A stretch of 64,000 nucleotides of DNA from CAZLYF01 sp964586835 (GTDB lineage: Bacteria; Bacillota; Clostridia; Christensenellales; Aristaeellaceae). The DNA lies in assembly GCA_964586835.1 (NCBI GenBank), contig CAZPIC010000010.1, positions 1-64,000 of the forward strand, read 5' to 3'. Within the stretch, counting starts at the first letter, position 1. Every line of letters begins with the position of its first letter. Under the pieces are notes generated by a model, which saw only the letters and a program-made list of their open reading frames with translations, searched no databases and was not told where the DNA came from. Positions 43,158 through 52,219 of the stretch are shown here, piece after piece. Both the position numbers and the translations under genes were made by a program.

Positions 43158-46100
43158 CAGTGTGGAGATCTTTGGCTTTAAGTCCTTCCCTCAGCGAACC
43201 GAGATCAGCTTCAACCGTGGGATCACCGGCATCGTGGGCCCCAATGGCTCGGGGAAGAGCAACATCGCCGATGCGGTTCGCTGGGTGCTTGGCGAACAGA
43301 GCGCGAGAACTCTGCGCGGGACACGCATGGAGGATGTGATATTCAGCGGTACAGAAAAGCGCAAGCCTTTGCCATATTGCGAAGTCTCCCTCGACTTTGA
43401 CAATGTGGACCGCAGTCTGGATACGGATTATAGCCATGTGAGGATCACCAGACGCGCCTACAGAAACGGAGACAGCGAATATCTGCTTAACAAGACTGCC
43501 TGTCGCCTCAAGGACGTCGTCCAGCTCTTCAGGGATACCGGCATCGGCAAGGAAGGCTATTCCATCATCGGGCAGGGGCGGATTGAGGAAATCCTCTCGA
43601 CCAGAGGTGAAGAAAGAAGGCGGGTGTTTGAAGAGGCCGCTGGAATAGCCACCTTTCGCGAAAGAAAAGAAGAAGCTGAGCGAAAACTTCAAAAAACCAG
43701 AGAGCATCTGTTCCGGGTCGGGGATATCCTTCAGGAGATTGAAACGGGCATCGAAACGCTTCACGACCACGCAACAAAGGCACAGCGCTTCCTTCAATTG
43801 TCGGAGACTCTGCGTAGTCTTGATGCCAACATCTATCTGGAAAAGCGCTCAAAACTTGAAGACAGGCTCCAGACAACAAAGAAGCAGAGCCTCCGGGCAA
43901 CTGAAAGCATTGAGGCGCTTGACCAGAGAATACAGGACCTTTTGGAGGAGGGCACCGCCTCTGAACGCTTAAGGTCCAGCCTGGACAGCGAAACCCGTTT
44001 GGTCCGAGACCGTCTTGACGGACTGCGGGCGGCACATGCCAAAGCACAGTCGGAAGCCGAACGTGCGCAAATGCGCTTGGAAGCCGCTGAGCGCGAGCTG
44101 GAAACGCTGGGGCAACAAGCCGTGGAAGCGGAGGAGCGTTTAGCAGTGCTCAAAGGCGACACCGCCCGGGCAGACAATGCCGGCTTGGTAGGGTTCAAGG
44201 CACTTGAAGAAGCAGACGCTCAGGGTGGAACGCTTACCGCGGAGCTCAACGCGCTTCTTTCGAAAGAGGCATCGCTCAGTGCCAGCCTGGATGAACACAG
44301 AGACAGGATCCTCGCAGTTATGAATCAGCTGAGCGACGCCAAGAGCGGTCACGCCCGCCAGCAAGCGATGAAAGCCCAGATGGAGGCGCGCATCAGGGAG
44401 CTCACGGACGAAGCTGACGTGCAAGCCACCGAAAACCACCGCCTGGCAGAGGCATTGATCACGGCAGCAGGCAGCCGTGAAAAGAGCGAAACGCAGCTTC
44501 AGGAGGACGACGCAGCCCTTGCTCTGTGTGAATCCGCCCTCAACGAGGCGGCACAGATCCTTGCGCTCAAGTCCGAGGAGACGATGGCCTGTTCCAGGCG
44601 CCTGGAACAGAGCACCAGTCGTCATGGTGTGCTTGCTGAACTTTCAAGTGAGCATGAAGGGTACTTCAACGCGGTCAGACAGGCGATCGCTTTTGCGTCC
44701 GGCAACCCAGATGTATTTGGTGTCGTAGCCCGTCTGATCACGGTGCCGAAGAACTATGAAACGGCGATCGAAATGGTTCTAGGCCATGCGCTGCAGGACA
44801 TTGTAACCCGCGACGAAGATGTCGCCAAGGATCTCATCCGACATCTGAGGATTAACCGATTGGGACGCGCCACCTTCCTGCCATTGACCGCTGTCAGGCC
44901 TCGCAGGCTGAATACGGCTGAACGGAAGCTGCTTTCCATGGAAGGCTGTATCGGAGTGGCCAGCGAGCTGATTGGCTGTGACGAGAAGCTGCGCCCGGTG
45001 GTAGAGCACCTGCTGGGAAGGACGGTCATCGTTTCGGATCTGGACGCTGGCATTGCCCTATCCCGCGCCGCAGGGCAGGCCTTCCATGCGGTGACACTCG
45101 AAGGGGACATCCTGCGCGCTGGAGGGGCCATCACCGGCGGGGAGGCAAGGCGCACATCCGTAAGTCTTTTAGGCCGTGAACGCGAGATTGTCGAATTGAA
45201 GGCCACCATTGCAGCGGACACTGAGGCATTATCGGTCTTGCAAAAGGAACAGCGGACGCTGAGCGGGCGCCTGAACGCTTTGGAAGAACAAAGGAACCTT
45301 TTCCTTGAACAGGTACAGCAACAGCGCATCGCTGTTGAAAGAGATCGGGCGAAGAACAACGTCGCCCAGTCTGAACTGGCAGACGGGGAAAGGCGCCTTG
45401 CGCGGCTCATGGATGCGGCAGACCAGCTTTCGCAGTCCCTGGATGTCCTTACGGCAGACCTCCACGTAAGCCAGCAGGAAGCTAGGATGGAAGCTGATCA
45501 GCTGGATACCTTGAAATCCGCCACCCAGCGGCTGCAAAATGACCTTGCCGAGGCACGGACAGGGCTTGACAGTCAACGGGAGAAACTGACCGCGCTGCAG
45601 CTTCATCGCTCAAAGCTCGCGCATGAAGCAGAGGTGCTTGCCAGGGATGCGGCAAAGGGCAGACAAGAGATTCTGAAGATGGAAGCGGTTCTTGCAAAAA
45701 ACAAAAAACGCCGGACAGAGATCAAAGAAAGCCTCACCGAGGCCGAGGAACTCAGGCGTACCCACTGCAAAAGCGCTGAGGAGAGCACTCTGGCTATAGA
45801 CAGGGAAGAGCGAAGGCTCCGGGCCATGGAGGAAGCCGGTCGCAAGGCCATCAGGGAACAACAGGAAAAGACCAGAGAGACAGAAAAAACCCATGCCCTG
45901 AGGAACACAGAGGCGGAAAGGCTCCGCCGCAGCGAAGTGAACACCGCCCGGATTGAGGCGGAGATCCACACGATCGCTGAGTCCATCCTCAGCAGCCATG
46001 AGCTTTCCCATGAGGCCGCTCTCCGCTTGCGTGTTCCAAAACCGGTTCCTCTCGAATCCGCACAGCTGGAAGCAGCGGAACTCAGGGCAGCCATCAGGGA

Positions 46101-46707
46101 TCTGGGAAGCGTCCACCTTGGGGCGATTGAGGAGTATTTGAAAACCAAAGAGCGCTACGAAGACCTTCTTGCCCAGCGTGATGACACTTCCAAGGCTGAA
46201 AAGGATCTGGTCGCGCTGATCGATCGGCTCCTGGCGACAATGGAGCAGCAATTCCTTGAGGGCCTTGCTCAGCTCAACGAGTATTTTGGAGAGACATTTT
46301 CCCGTCTCTTCGGAGGAGGCCAGGCCAGGCTAAGGCTCGCAGACGAAGGGGCCCCCCTGTCTTGCGACATTGAGATCGTCGCTCAGCCTCTGGGAAAAAA
46401 GCTCCAACTCCTGAGCCTTCTCTCCAGCGGGGAGAGAGCGCTTACCGCCATCGCGATCCTCTTTGCGATGCTCAAGCTCAAGCCAACGCCCTTTTGTGTT
46501 CTCGATGAGATTGAGGCAGCCTTAGATGAGGCGAACATTGGGTATTTTGCGGATTATCTGGCTGAATTTGCCAAATCAACCCAGTTTATCGTCATCACCC
46601 ACCGCAAGGGAACCATGCAGCGCTGTGATGCACTCTACGGCGTATCGATGGAAGAAAAAGGTATTTCGAGCATGGTGTCTGTGGACTTAAAGAAATTTGG
46701 CAGTTGA
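43147..46707 (+). CDS. smc: Chromosome segregation protein Smc
   Basis: Smc is the ATPase of the Smc-ScpAB condensin that compacts and aligns sister chromosomes. The 1186-residue protein has Walker A GPNGSGKSNIADAVRWVLG, two long coiled coils (about 170-500 and 670-1010), and a hinge near 510-665 (GYFNAVRQAIAFA to GGAITGGEARR). The C-terminal head has VLDEIEAALDEANI. The ABC signature reads LSSGERALTA where most family members have LSGGE. ScpA and ScpB are encoded at 22629-23920. It lies between rnc and ftsY in standard order. Confidence 0.97.
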   Translation: MKLDSVEIFGFKSFPQRTEISFNRGITGIVGPNGSGKSNIADAVRWVLGEQSARTLRGTRMEDVIFSGTEKRKPLPYCEVSLDFDNVDRSLDTDYSHVRITRRAYRNGDSEYLLNKTACRLKDVVQLFRDTGIGKEGYSIIGQGRIEEILSTRGEERRRVFEEAAGIATFRERKEEAERKLQKTREHLFRVGDILQEIETGIETLHDHATKAQRFLQLSETLRSLDANIYLEKRSKLEDRLQTTKKQSLRATESIEALDQRIQDLLEEGTASERLRSSLDSETRLVRDRLDGLRAAHAKAQSEAERAQMRLEAAERELETLGQQAVEAEERLAVLKGDTARADNAGLVGFKALEEADAQGGTLTAELNALLSKEASLSASLDEHRDRILAVMNQLSDAKSGHARQQAMKAQMEARIRELTDEADVQATENHRLAEALITAAGSREKSETQLQEDDAALALCESALNEAAQILALKSEETMACSRRLEQSTSRHGVLAELSSEHEGYFNAVRQAIAFASGNPDVFGVVARLITVPKNYETAIEMVLGHALQDIVTRDEDVAKDLIRHLRINRLGRATFLPLTAVRPRRLNTAERKLLSMEGCIGVASELIGCDEKLRPVVEHLLGRTVIVSDLDAGIALSRAAGQAFHAVTLEGDILRAGGAITGGEARRTSVSLLGREREIVELKATIAADTEALSVLQKEQRTLSGRLNALEEQRNLFLEQVQQQRIAVERDRAKNNVAQSELADGERRLARLMDAADQLSQSLDVLTADLHVSQQEARMEADQLDTLKSATQRLQNDLAEARTGLDSQREKLTALQLHRSKLAHEAEVLARDAAKGRQEILKMEAVLAKNKKRRTEIKESLTEAEELRRTHCKSAEESTLAIDREERRLRAMEEAGRKAIREQQEKTRETEKTHALRNTEAERLRRSEVNTARIEAEIHTIAESILSSHELSHEAALRLRVPKPVPLESAQLEAAELRAAIRDLGSVHLGAIEEYLKTKERYEDLLAQRDDTSKAEKDLVALIDRLLATMEQQFLEGLAQLNEYFGETFSRLFGGGQARLRLADEGAPLSCDIEIVAQPLGKKLQLLSLLSSGERALTAIAILFAMLKLKPTPFCVLDEIEAALDEANIGYFADYLAEFAKSTQFIVITHRKGTMQRCDALYGVSMEEKGISSMVSVDLKKFGS

Positions 46708-46738
46708 CGCGAGCACGCGAGGGAAAGGGGTCGGTCAC

Positions 46739-47638
46739 ATGCAGGGTTTTTTCAGGAGGCTCAGAGATGGGCTCTCCAAAACACGGGATAATTTCACCGT
46801 TAGCATGGACAACCTCGTAAAAGGTACACAGCGAGTCGACGAGGCCTTTTTTGAGGAGCTATTGGATATCCTGGTACTTGCAGATGCGGGCGTCCAGGCA
46901 GCGGAGGAGATCGTGGCCGACCTTAGGGAAAAGGCCGCGCACAGCCGTGTCCACGAGGCGGAGGAGGTCCGTGAACTCTTCAAACAAATCCTGTTTGAGA
47001 AGATGCATATCAAAAGGCCCGCGCTCAGGTGGCCCATGGTGATGCTGGTCGTGGGTGTCAACGGGGTGGGTAAAACGACCACTGTCGGTAAGCTGGCGCT
47101 GCGCTTCAAAGAGCTGGGGAGGTCTGTAATGCTCGCAGCAGCGGACACGTTCCGTGCAGCTGCTGATGAGCAACTCCAGGTTTGGGCTCAGAGAGCTGCG
47201 GTACCGATGGTCAGCCAGCGGCAGGGCAGCGATCCTGCTGCAGTGGTATTTGATGCGGTTCAGTCCTGTAAAGCAAAAGGAACAGATCTTCTGATTGTGG
47301 ATACAGCGGGGAGGATTCATACCAGAAAAAGCCTTATGGACGAGATTGGCAAAATACGGCGGGTGATCGACCGGGAATTCCCTCAGGCTGAGATGCGGTG
47401 CATGCTCGTCATCGACGCAACGACGGGACAAAATGGGCTGCTTCAGGCGAAGGCCTTCAAGCAGGCAGTCGACATCAATGGCATCATTTTGACCAAGCTG
47501 GACGGCACTGCCAAGGGCGGCATCGCGGTGGCCATCCAGCGAGAACTGGGCATTCCTGTATGGTATATCGGAGTCGGCGAAGGGATTGACGACCTGCAGC
47601 CCTTTGATGCCAGACAATTTGTTGACGCCCTTTTCTGA
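46739..47638 (+). CDS. ftsY: Signal recognition particle receptor FtsY
   Basis: FtsY is the SRP receptor GTPase that delivers ribosomes to the Sec translocon. The 299-residue product is the short type without a long acidic N-terminus. It shows the N-domain helices and the G domain with G1 [10 protein letters not shown] from residue 106, [11 protein letters not shown], the G3 DTAGR, and G4 [13 protein letters not shown] 46739 is the start, with AAGGGG eight bases upstream. An in-frame TTG at 46697 lies in the end of smc. Confidence 0.96.
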   Translation: MQGFFRRLRDGLSKTRDNFTVSMDNLVKGTQRVDEAFFEELLDILVLADAGVQAAEEIVADLREKAAHSRVHEAEEVRELFKQILFEKMHIKRPALRWPMVMLVVGVNGVGKTTTVGKLALRFKELGRSVMLAAADTFRAAADEQLQVWAQRAAVPMVSQRQGSDPAAVVFDAVQSCKAKGTDLLIVDTAGRIHTRKSLMDEIGKIRRVIDREFPQAEMRCMLVIDATTGQNGLLQAKAFKQAVDINGIILTKLDGTAKGGIAVAIQRELGIPVWYIGVGEGIDDLQPFDARQFVDALF

Positions 47639-47676
47639 GGGAGCCCTTCAGGGGGACGCGAGCAGAAGACAGGGTT

Positions 47677-49089
47677 CTATGAATCGGAAGGAAAGCGTCC
47701 CTCGTATAAAACCCGCTGCGTGGCAGGCCCCGCGATCCCATCCTGGGAAAGTCCTTTGGCTGCCTGGAACCTTCTGACCGCCTCTGCGGTCGCAAGTCCG
47801 TATTTCCCGTCCACGGTTCCAGAGAAAAACCCTTGATCCTTCAAGGCATTTTGGAGCCTCGTGACCAGTGTGCCACTGTGCCCCGCCCGAAGGGAAACAT
47901 AGATGCCCGATGGATGGGGCGTGACATTGACAAAGACGGTCACAGGCGTTGCTTCCGGGACAGGCGTGATCCGAGGCGTTGCGGTGGGGCCGGAGGCGCC
48001 GGCCCGCTTGGCGCTGGAGCTGAAAAGCAGGTTCAGGGTACCGTCGCCGGCTATCCCGTCGGCTTTCAGGCCATGCTGCGCCTGAAAGGCTTTGACCGAT
48101 GCTTCGGTTGATACGCCAAAATCGCCGTCGATGGAACCGGTATAGTAGCCCAGCTCCTTCAGCCTTGATTGGAGTGCGCGCACCGCTGGCGAACCCTCCA
48201 TCCCCTTTTTAAGGGACACGCCTACCACGCCCGCTACAGACGAGGCTTTGCGCGCGCTGGATGAGTAGAGTTTTTCCAGCGTCAGTGGCCCCGCTATGCC
48301 GTCGGAATAAGATACGTTTCTCTTCTGGAAGGCAGTGACCCCAGACTCGGTTGCTTCATTGAAGTAGCCGTTTGCGGAGCCGGCAAGGTAACCCAGTTCG
48401 ATCAGGCGCGCCTGCATCTTGCGCACATCCGCGCCCGAGCTGCCAAGCCGCAAAAAGACATTGGGGTTAATACGCGGGGTGGCGGTGGGCTTTCGCGTCG
48501 GAGTGGGCGCCGTCGTTGGCCGAAGCGCTGCGGAAGAGTTGAGCCGCGTGAGCGTTGCCCGCCCGGCGATCCCGTCCGCTGTAAGACTGTTCCTTCGCTG
48601 AAAAGCAATCAGCGCGGTTTCAGTTGCCTTTCCAAAGTCGCCGTCAGCGGATCCCTTCAGGTAGCCAAGGGAGATCAGCCGAGCCTGAAGACTGCGCACG
48701 GCATCCCCCTGGCTGCCTAGCCGGAGCGCTGAAAAGGTCGGCTCGGGCACAGGCGTCGTTGTATCCATGGGAAACAGCGTCGCGGGCAGGATGACGGCGA
48801 AGGTTGGTGTCACGTAAGTGCCCGGCTCGGCTGTCGGCTGCTGCCAGGGAAAGGGAGTCGTATAACCCGCGGGCGCAGCGGAAGGCGTTACAATGGTGAT
48901 CAAGTCCGTTGCAGCAGCTGATTGCGGCGTAGGGGTCGGTAATAGGGGAAAAGGCAGCTGGTCCGTGTAGCCAACGCCAGCGCTGCTATTTCCGGAGCTA
49001 TCTGGAGTCACCTGACAGCCGGACAGAACGATGATTACGCAGAAAATAACTAAAGCCACCGCTACCTTTGTGGTCCGACTCAGCCTCAT
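47677..49089 (-). CDS. Lipoprotein with four peptidoglycan-binding repeats
   Basis: This 470-residue protein has a lipoprotein signal ending in LSGC and a Thr/Pro-rich spacer of about 100 residues. Four peptidoglycan-binding-1 repeats follow, each with the pattern L-x-x-LGY-x-x-G-x-x-DG-x-(F/Y)G and FQ near the end. The repeats are separated by Thr/Pro linkers such as PTTAPTPTRKPTATPR. No catalytic domain is attached, so it probably binds wall material or tethers the membrane to it. ATG 49089 is preferred over the GTG at 49098. A leftward promoter lies at 49177-49205. It converges on ftsY. Confidence 0.85.
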   Translation of the reverse strand: MRLSRTTKVAVALVIFCVIIVLSGCQVTPDSSGNSSAGVGYTDQLPFPLLPTPTPQSAAATDLITIVTPSAAPAGYTTPFPWQQPTAEPGTYVTPTFAVILPATLFPMDTTTPVPEPTFSALRLGSQGDAVRSLQARLISLGYLKGSADGDFGKATETALIAFQRRNSLTADGIAGRATLTRLNSSAALRPTTAPTPTRKPTATPRINPNVFLRLGSSGADVRKMQARLIELGYLAGSANGYFNEATESGVTAFQKRNVSYSDGIAGPLTLEKLYSSSARKASSVAGVVGVSLKKGMEGSPAVRALQSRLKELGYYTGSIDGDFGVSTEASVKAFQAQHGLKADGIAGDGTLNLLFSSSAKRAGASGPTATPRITPVPEATPVTVFVNVTPHPSGIYVSLRAGHSGTLVTRLQNALKDQGFFSGTVDGKYGLATAEAVRRFQAAKGLSQDGIAGPATQRVLYEGRFPSDS

Positions 49090-49176
49090 ATCTCTCACAT
49101 CCTTACCCTCACACGCATATAAAACGGAAGAGGGATGCTGTTTCTTGCGTCATGCACAGGTTCTATCCGCAAACGC

Positions 49177-49205
49177 ATCATATCACAAAGGCACATCCCC
49201 ATCAA
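49177..49205 (-). promoter_or_regulatory. Promoter of the peptidoglycan-binding lipoprotein gene
   Basis: On the minus strand TTGATG (49200-49205), a 17-base spacer and TATGAT (49177-49182). The predicted leader is about 80 bases. Confidence 0.65.
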
Positions 49206-49263
49206 ACATGAAGTTACTTCCTCTGGTGCCTGCTGCCGGCAAGGGACGACAAAGTAAAACTGC

Positions 49264-49292
49264 TTGCGCTTCCTATGCCGATATGCTATGAT
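49264..49292 (+). promoter_or_regulatory. Promoter of greA-lysS
   Basis: TTGCGC (49264-49269), a 17-base spacer and TATGAT (49287-49292). The predicted start is near 49299, about 190 bases before the greA ATG. Confidence 0.65.
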
Positions 49293-49372
49293 CCTTTCTG
49301 CGGACAGGATACCCTTACATGTGTGGCCGTGGCGTTCTGTGTGCAGGGGTATGTATTGGCATTTGTTGTTTT

Positions 49373-49393
49373 AGCGTCAGCGGGCGCTTTTTT
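49373..49393 (+). terminator. Terminator-like hairpin in the greA leader
   Basis: AGCG (49373-49376) pairs with CGCT (49385-49388), and six T residues span 49388-49393. The stem is only 4-5 bp. If real it would act as an attenuator ahead of greA rather than a full stop. Confidence 0.3.
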
Positions 49394-49491
49394 GACGGGG
49401 TTTTTGTAATGGGGTGGTTGTTCATGACTGCCTCATCCGTGTGTGGACAGGGCGGCTGCAGTGATGCAAAATGTAAGCGAGGTAATCGAGG

Positions 49492-49983
49492 ATGAGCGAG
49501 AGACATGAGCACAGCAACAAAAAAGTTGTATCAGCGGAAGGCATGAAAAAGCTGGAAGAGCATCTTCTGTATCTCTCGACAACCAGGCGGGCCGAGGTTG
49601 CGGAAATGATCGCCAACGCAAGGGGCTTTGGCGACCTGAGCGAAAATGCGGAATATGACGAGGCAAAGAATGAACAATCCTGCCTGGAAGCAGAGATTCT
49701 TGAGCTAGAAAACCTTATCCGTACAGCCATTATCGTCAACGACCAGAATGTGTCTACCGACCGTGTCAACATCGGCACCACTGTGCGCGTCCATGACACG
49801 GAGCTGGACGAAGTCACGGAGTATACCATTGTAGGCGCTCGCGAAAGTGACCCCATGAACAACAGGATCTCCAACGAAAGTCCGATGGGTGCTTCCCTTC
49901 TTGGCAAGAAGCGCGGAGAGACGGTCCGTGTCGACACGCCTGCCGGGCAGATCGAGCTGACCATCATCGACATCCGAAAATAG
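49492..49983 (+). CDS. greA: Transcription elongation factor GreA
   Basis: GreA rescues backtracked RNA polymerase by stimulating transcript cleavage. The 163-residue product has the N-terminal coiled coil with the acidic tip motif GDLSENAEYDEAKNEQ and a C-terminal FKBP-like domain ending SPMGASLLGKKRGETV. A ribosome site GAGG lies close upstream of the ATG. lysS follows 16 bases later, a common pairing in Bacillota. Confidence 0.96.
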   Translation: MSERHEHSNKKVVSAEGMKKLEEHLLYLSTTRRAEVAEMIANARGFGDLSENAEYDEAKNEQSCLEAEILELENLIRTAIIVNDQNVSTDRVNIGTTVRVHDTELDEVTEYTIVGARESDPMNNRISNESPMGASLLGKKRGETVRVDTPAGQIELTIIDIRK

Positions 49984-49999
49984 AGATGGAGCTTAGGGC

Positions 50000-51508
50000 A
50001 TGAGCGACACGGGACTGGATGTACAAAGGGAACGCTCCGAGCAGGAAGAGATTCGACGCCAGAAGCTTAAGGATCTCAGGGCGCAGGGGAAGGATCCCTA
50101 CAGCATTGCAGCTTACAGGGTAAGCCACAGCAGCGAACAGATTAAGGATGGATTTGCCTTCCTTGACGGACAGGACGTATCCATTGCCGGCAGAATGACC
50201 AGCAGGCGGATCATGGGCAAGGCTTCCTTTACCCACCTGCTTGACAGTTCCGGAAGCATCCAGGTGTATCTGCGCCGCGAGACTGTCGGTGAGCCAGCCT
50301 ATGCAGCCTTCAAAGACCTGGATCTCGGCGATATATTGGGCGTACGAGGAACTGTCTTTGTAACGAAAACCGGCGAGATTTCTATCCAGGCGCATGATTT
50401 CCTCCTTCTGAGTAAGTGTCTGCGCCCACTACCAGAAAAGTTTCATGGCTTGACGGATCCCGATCTGCGTTATCGCCAGCGCTATCTGGATATGGTGGTT
50501 AACCCCGAGGTGCGCGCAACCTTTTTAAGGCGGGGAAGGGTCATCAGCGCCATCCGGGAGTATCTTGATGGGCGGGGTTTTCTGGAAGTCGATACCCCCA
50601 TCCTCCACACACTGGAGATCGGCTCTGCGGCCAGGCCCTTCAGAACCCATCTCAACGCTCTGGATATCGATATGTTTCTTCGCATAGAAACTGAGCTTTA
50701 CCTTAAGCGGCTGCTGGTGGGTGGCTTTGACAAGGTCTACGAAATCGGTAGGATTTTCCGCAACGAGGGAATGGATTCCCGCCACAATCCGGAGTTCACC
50801 TCTGTGGAGGTCTATCAGGCTTATGTCGGCTATCACGCCATGATGGACATCGTGGAAGAGATGTTTGCCCATGTGGCGAAATCCGTGAGCGGATCTCTTC
50901 AACTACCCTATCAGGGAGAGATCATTGATCTTCAGACACCCTGGCAGCGGCTGACCATGGTGGAAGCGGTCAAACAGCATTGTGGCGCAGACTTTGACGC
51001 ATGGCGTAGCGATGAGGAAGCAAGGAGCGTTCTTGACAGCCTTGGCGTCCCGCACGGAGAGTGGAGCACCCGGGGCGAATGCCTTACGCTGCTTTTTGAC
51101 GAATATGTGGAAAAGCACCTTGTCCAACCGACGTTTATTCTGGATTATCCTGTAGAGGTCTCTCCGCTTGCAAAGCGTAAACCGGATGACCCGCGTCTCA
51201 CGGAGCGCTTCGAGTTTTTCATTTGTGGCAGCGAGTTTGGAAATGCCTTCTCAGAGTTAAACGACCCAGATGACCAGAGAGAGCGTTTTGAGCGCCAGGT
51301 AAGAGAAAAACACGCTCAAGGAGCCCTAACCGCTCGGGTGGATGAAGATTTCCTGACCGCGCTCGAATATGGCATGCCTCCTGCAGGTGGGCTGGGCATC
51401 GGAGTCGATCGCATGATCATGCTGTTTACAGACAACCCCTCCATCCGGGACGTGCTGCTGTTCCCCACCATGAAACCCTTCCCCCCGCCTGATGAAGCGG
51501 GGTATTGA
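50000..51508 (+). CDS. lysS: Lysyl-tRNA synthetase (class II)
   Basis: LysS charges tRNA-Lys. The 502-residue product has an N-terminal OB anticodon-binding domain (about 60-150, SIAGRMTSRRIMGKASF) and the class II core. Motif 2 is FRNEGMDSRHNPEFTS, and motif 3 is GIGVDRMIMLFT. RYRQRYLDM marks the domain junction. Length is normal for the class II enzyme. Confidence 0.97.
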   Translation: MSDTGLDVQRERSEQEEIRRQKLKDLRAQGKDPYSIAAYRVSHSSEQIKDGFAFLDGQDVSIAGRMTSRRIMGKASFTHLLDSSGSIQVYLRRETVGEPAYAAFKDLDLGDILGVRGTVFVTKTGEISIQAHDFLLLSKCLRPLPEKFHGLTDPDLRYRQRYLDMVVNPEVRATFLRRGRVISAIREYLDGRGFLEVDTPILHTLEIGSAARPFRTHLNALDIDMFLRIETELYLKRLLVGGFDKVYEIGRIFRNEGMDSRHNPEFTSVEVYQAYVGYHAMMDIVEEMFAHVAKSVSGSLQLPYQGEIIDLQTPWQRLTMVEAVKQHCGADFDAWRSDEEARSVLDSLGVPHGEWSTRGECLTLLFDEYVEKHLVQPTFILDYPVEVSPLAKRKPDDPRLTERFEFFICGSEFGNAFSELNDPDDQRERFERQVREKHAQGALTARVDEDFLTALEYGMPPAGGLGIGVDRMIMLFTDNPSIRDVLLFPTMKPFPPPDEAGY

Positions 51509-51511
51509 TGG

Positions 51512-52219
51512 ATGAAGCTGCGCCTGATCTTTGACAGGGCGAGGGTAAAAAATCATTTTACGTATCATTTCTGGAAGTATATCGTTTTAGCCGCCCTCTC
51601 TGTCTTTGTCTGGGACATGGTGTTCACTCAGACGGAATATCGCCCGCCCCGCGACAGGCAGATCTCTGTGTATATCCAGAGTTCCCTGGCCTATTCGGAA
51701 GTGGTCGAGGCCTTTATACAGGAACTGTGGCACGAATCCGTTCCTGATATGGAGCGGGTCAACGCTGTCCTTCTATCGACAAGTTCGCTGACGGATATGT
51801 ATGCTGTTGTGCAGCTGACAGCCTACTTGGCGGCAGGAGAGGGTGATATTTACATGTTGACACGTGACGACTTCAAAGCCTTTGCCGCAAGGGGAGCCTT
51901 CCTGCCACTGGAGACCTTTGTTCAAGATGGCCAACTGGGTACCCAGGGGATTGGCTTAAGTGCGGGATACGTCACGCCTGAGGCTGGGCTGGACGCTTCC
52001 GGGGACGGAGCGTCTGGCAATCCTCCCCGGCTTTATGGCATCCCAACGGATACGCTCACAGGATTCCAAAGCCTGATTGGCGTTGATAGCAAGAACATGG
52101 TTCTCAGCATCGCGGCGGCTCACGGAGACCGGAAGAGTGTCCTCATCTTCCTGGATGCGCTCATTGGAAAAACCCGTGATGGCGTGTCTGATTCGAATCT
52201 TGCACCGGTGACGCCATGA
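51512..52219 (+). CDS. Membrane-anchored extracytoplasmic protein of unknown function
   Basis: This 235-residue protein is not recognised. It has a basic N-terminus, one membrane segment (YIVLAALSVFVWDMVF, about 23-38) and an extracellular domain. The part around 85-130 (VVQLTAYLAAGEGDIYML...FAARGAFLPLETF) resembles a fragment of extracellular solute-binding proteins, but the whole is far too short for that family. It sits between lysS and tmk, three bases after lysS, and its stop overlaps the tmk ATG, so it belongs to the same transcript. Confidence 0.7.
   Translation: MKLRLIFDRARVKNHFTYHFWKYIVLAALSVFVWDMVFTQTEYRPPRDRQISVYIQSSLAYSEVVEAFIQELWHESVPDMERVNAVLLSTSSLTDMYAVVQLTAYLAAGEGDIYMLTRDDFKAFAARGAFLPLETFVQDGQLGTQGIGLSAGYVTPEAGLDASGDGASGNPPRLYGIPTDTLTGFQSLIGVDSKNMVLSIAAAHGDRKSVLIFLDALIGKTRDGVSDSNLAPVTP

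Larger units (their letters stand above)
49090..49491. other. Divergent control region between the lipoprotein gene and greA
   Basis: This 402-base gap holds a promoter on each strand (49177-49205 minus, 49264-49292 plus) and an unusually long greA leader of nearly 200 bases. The leader contains a short hairpin with a T run at 49373-49393. A 27-codon open frame (from about 49208) lacks a ribosome site and is not called. Confidence 0.6.

Noticed and set aside
46697..46738. Upstream TTG start for ftsY
   Set aside because: It lies inside the smc 3' end, and the added residues do not resemble FtsY. ATG 46739 has a ribosome site.
47635..47651. Hairpin CTGAGGG/CCTTCAG at the ftsY stop as a terminator
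   Set aside because: The loop is only three bases, one pair is a wobble, and no T run follows on either strand.
49208..49291. 27-codon open frame in the greA leader
   Set aside because: No ribosome site, its end overlaps the predicted -10 box, and composition is unremarkable.
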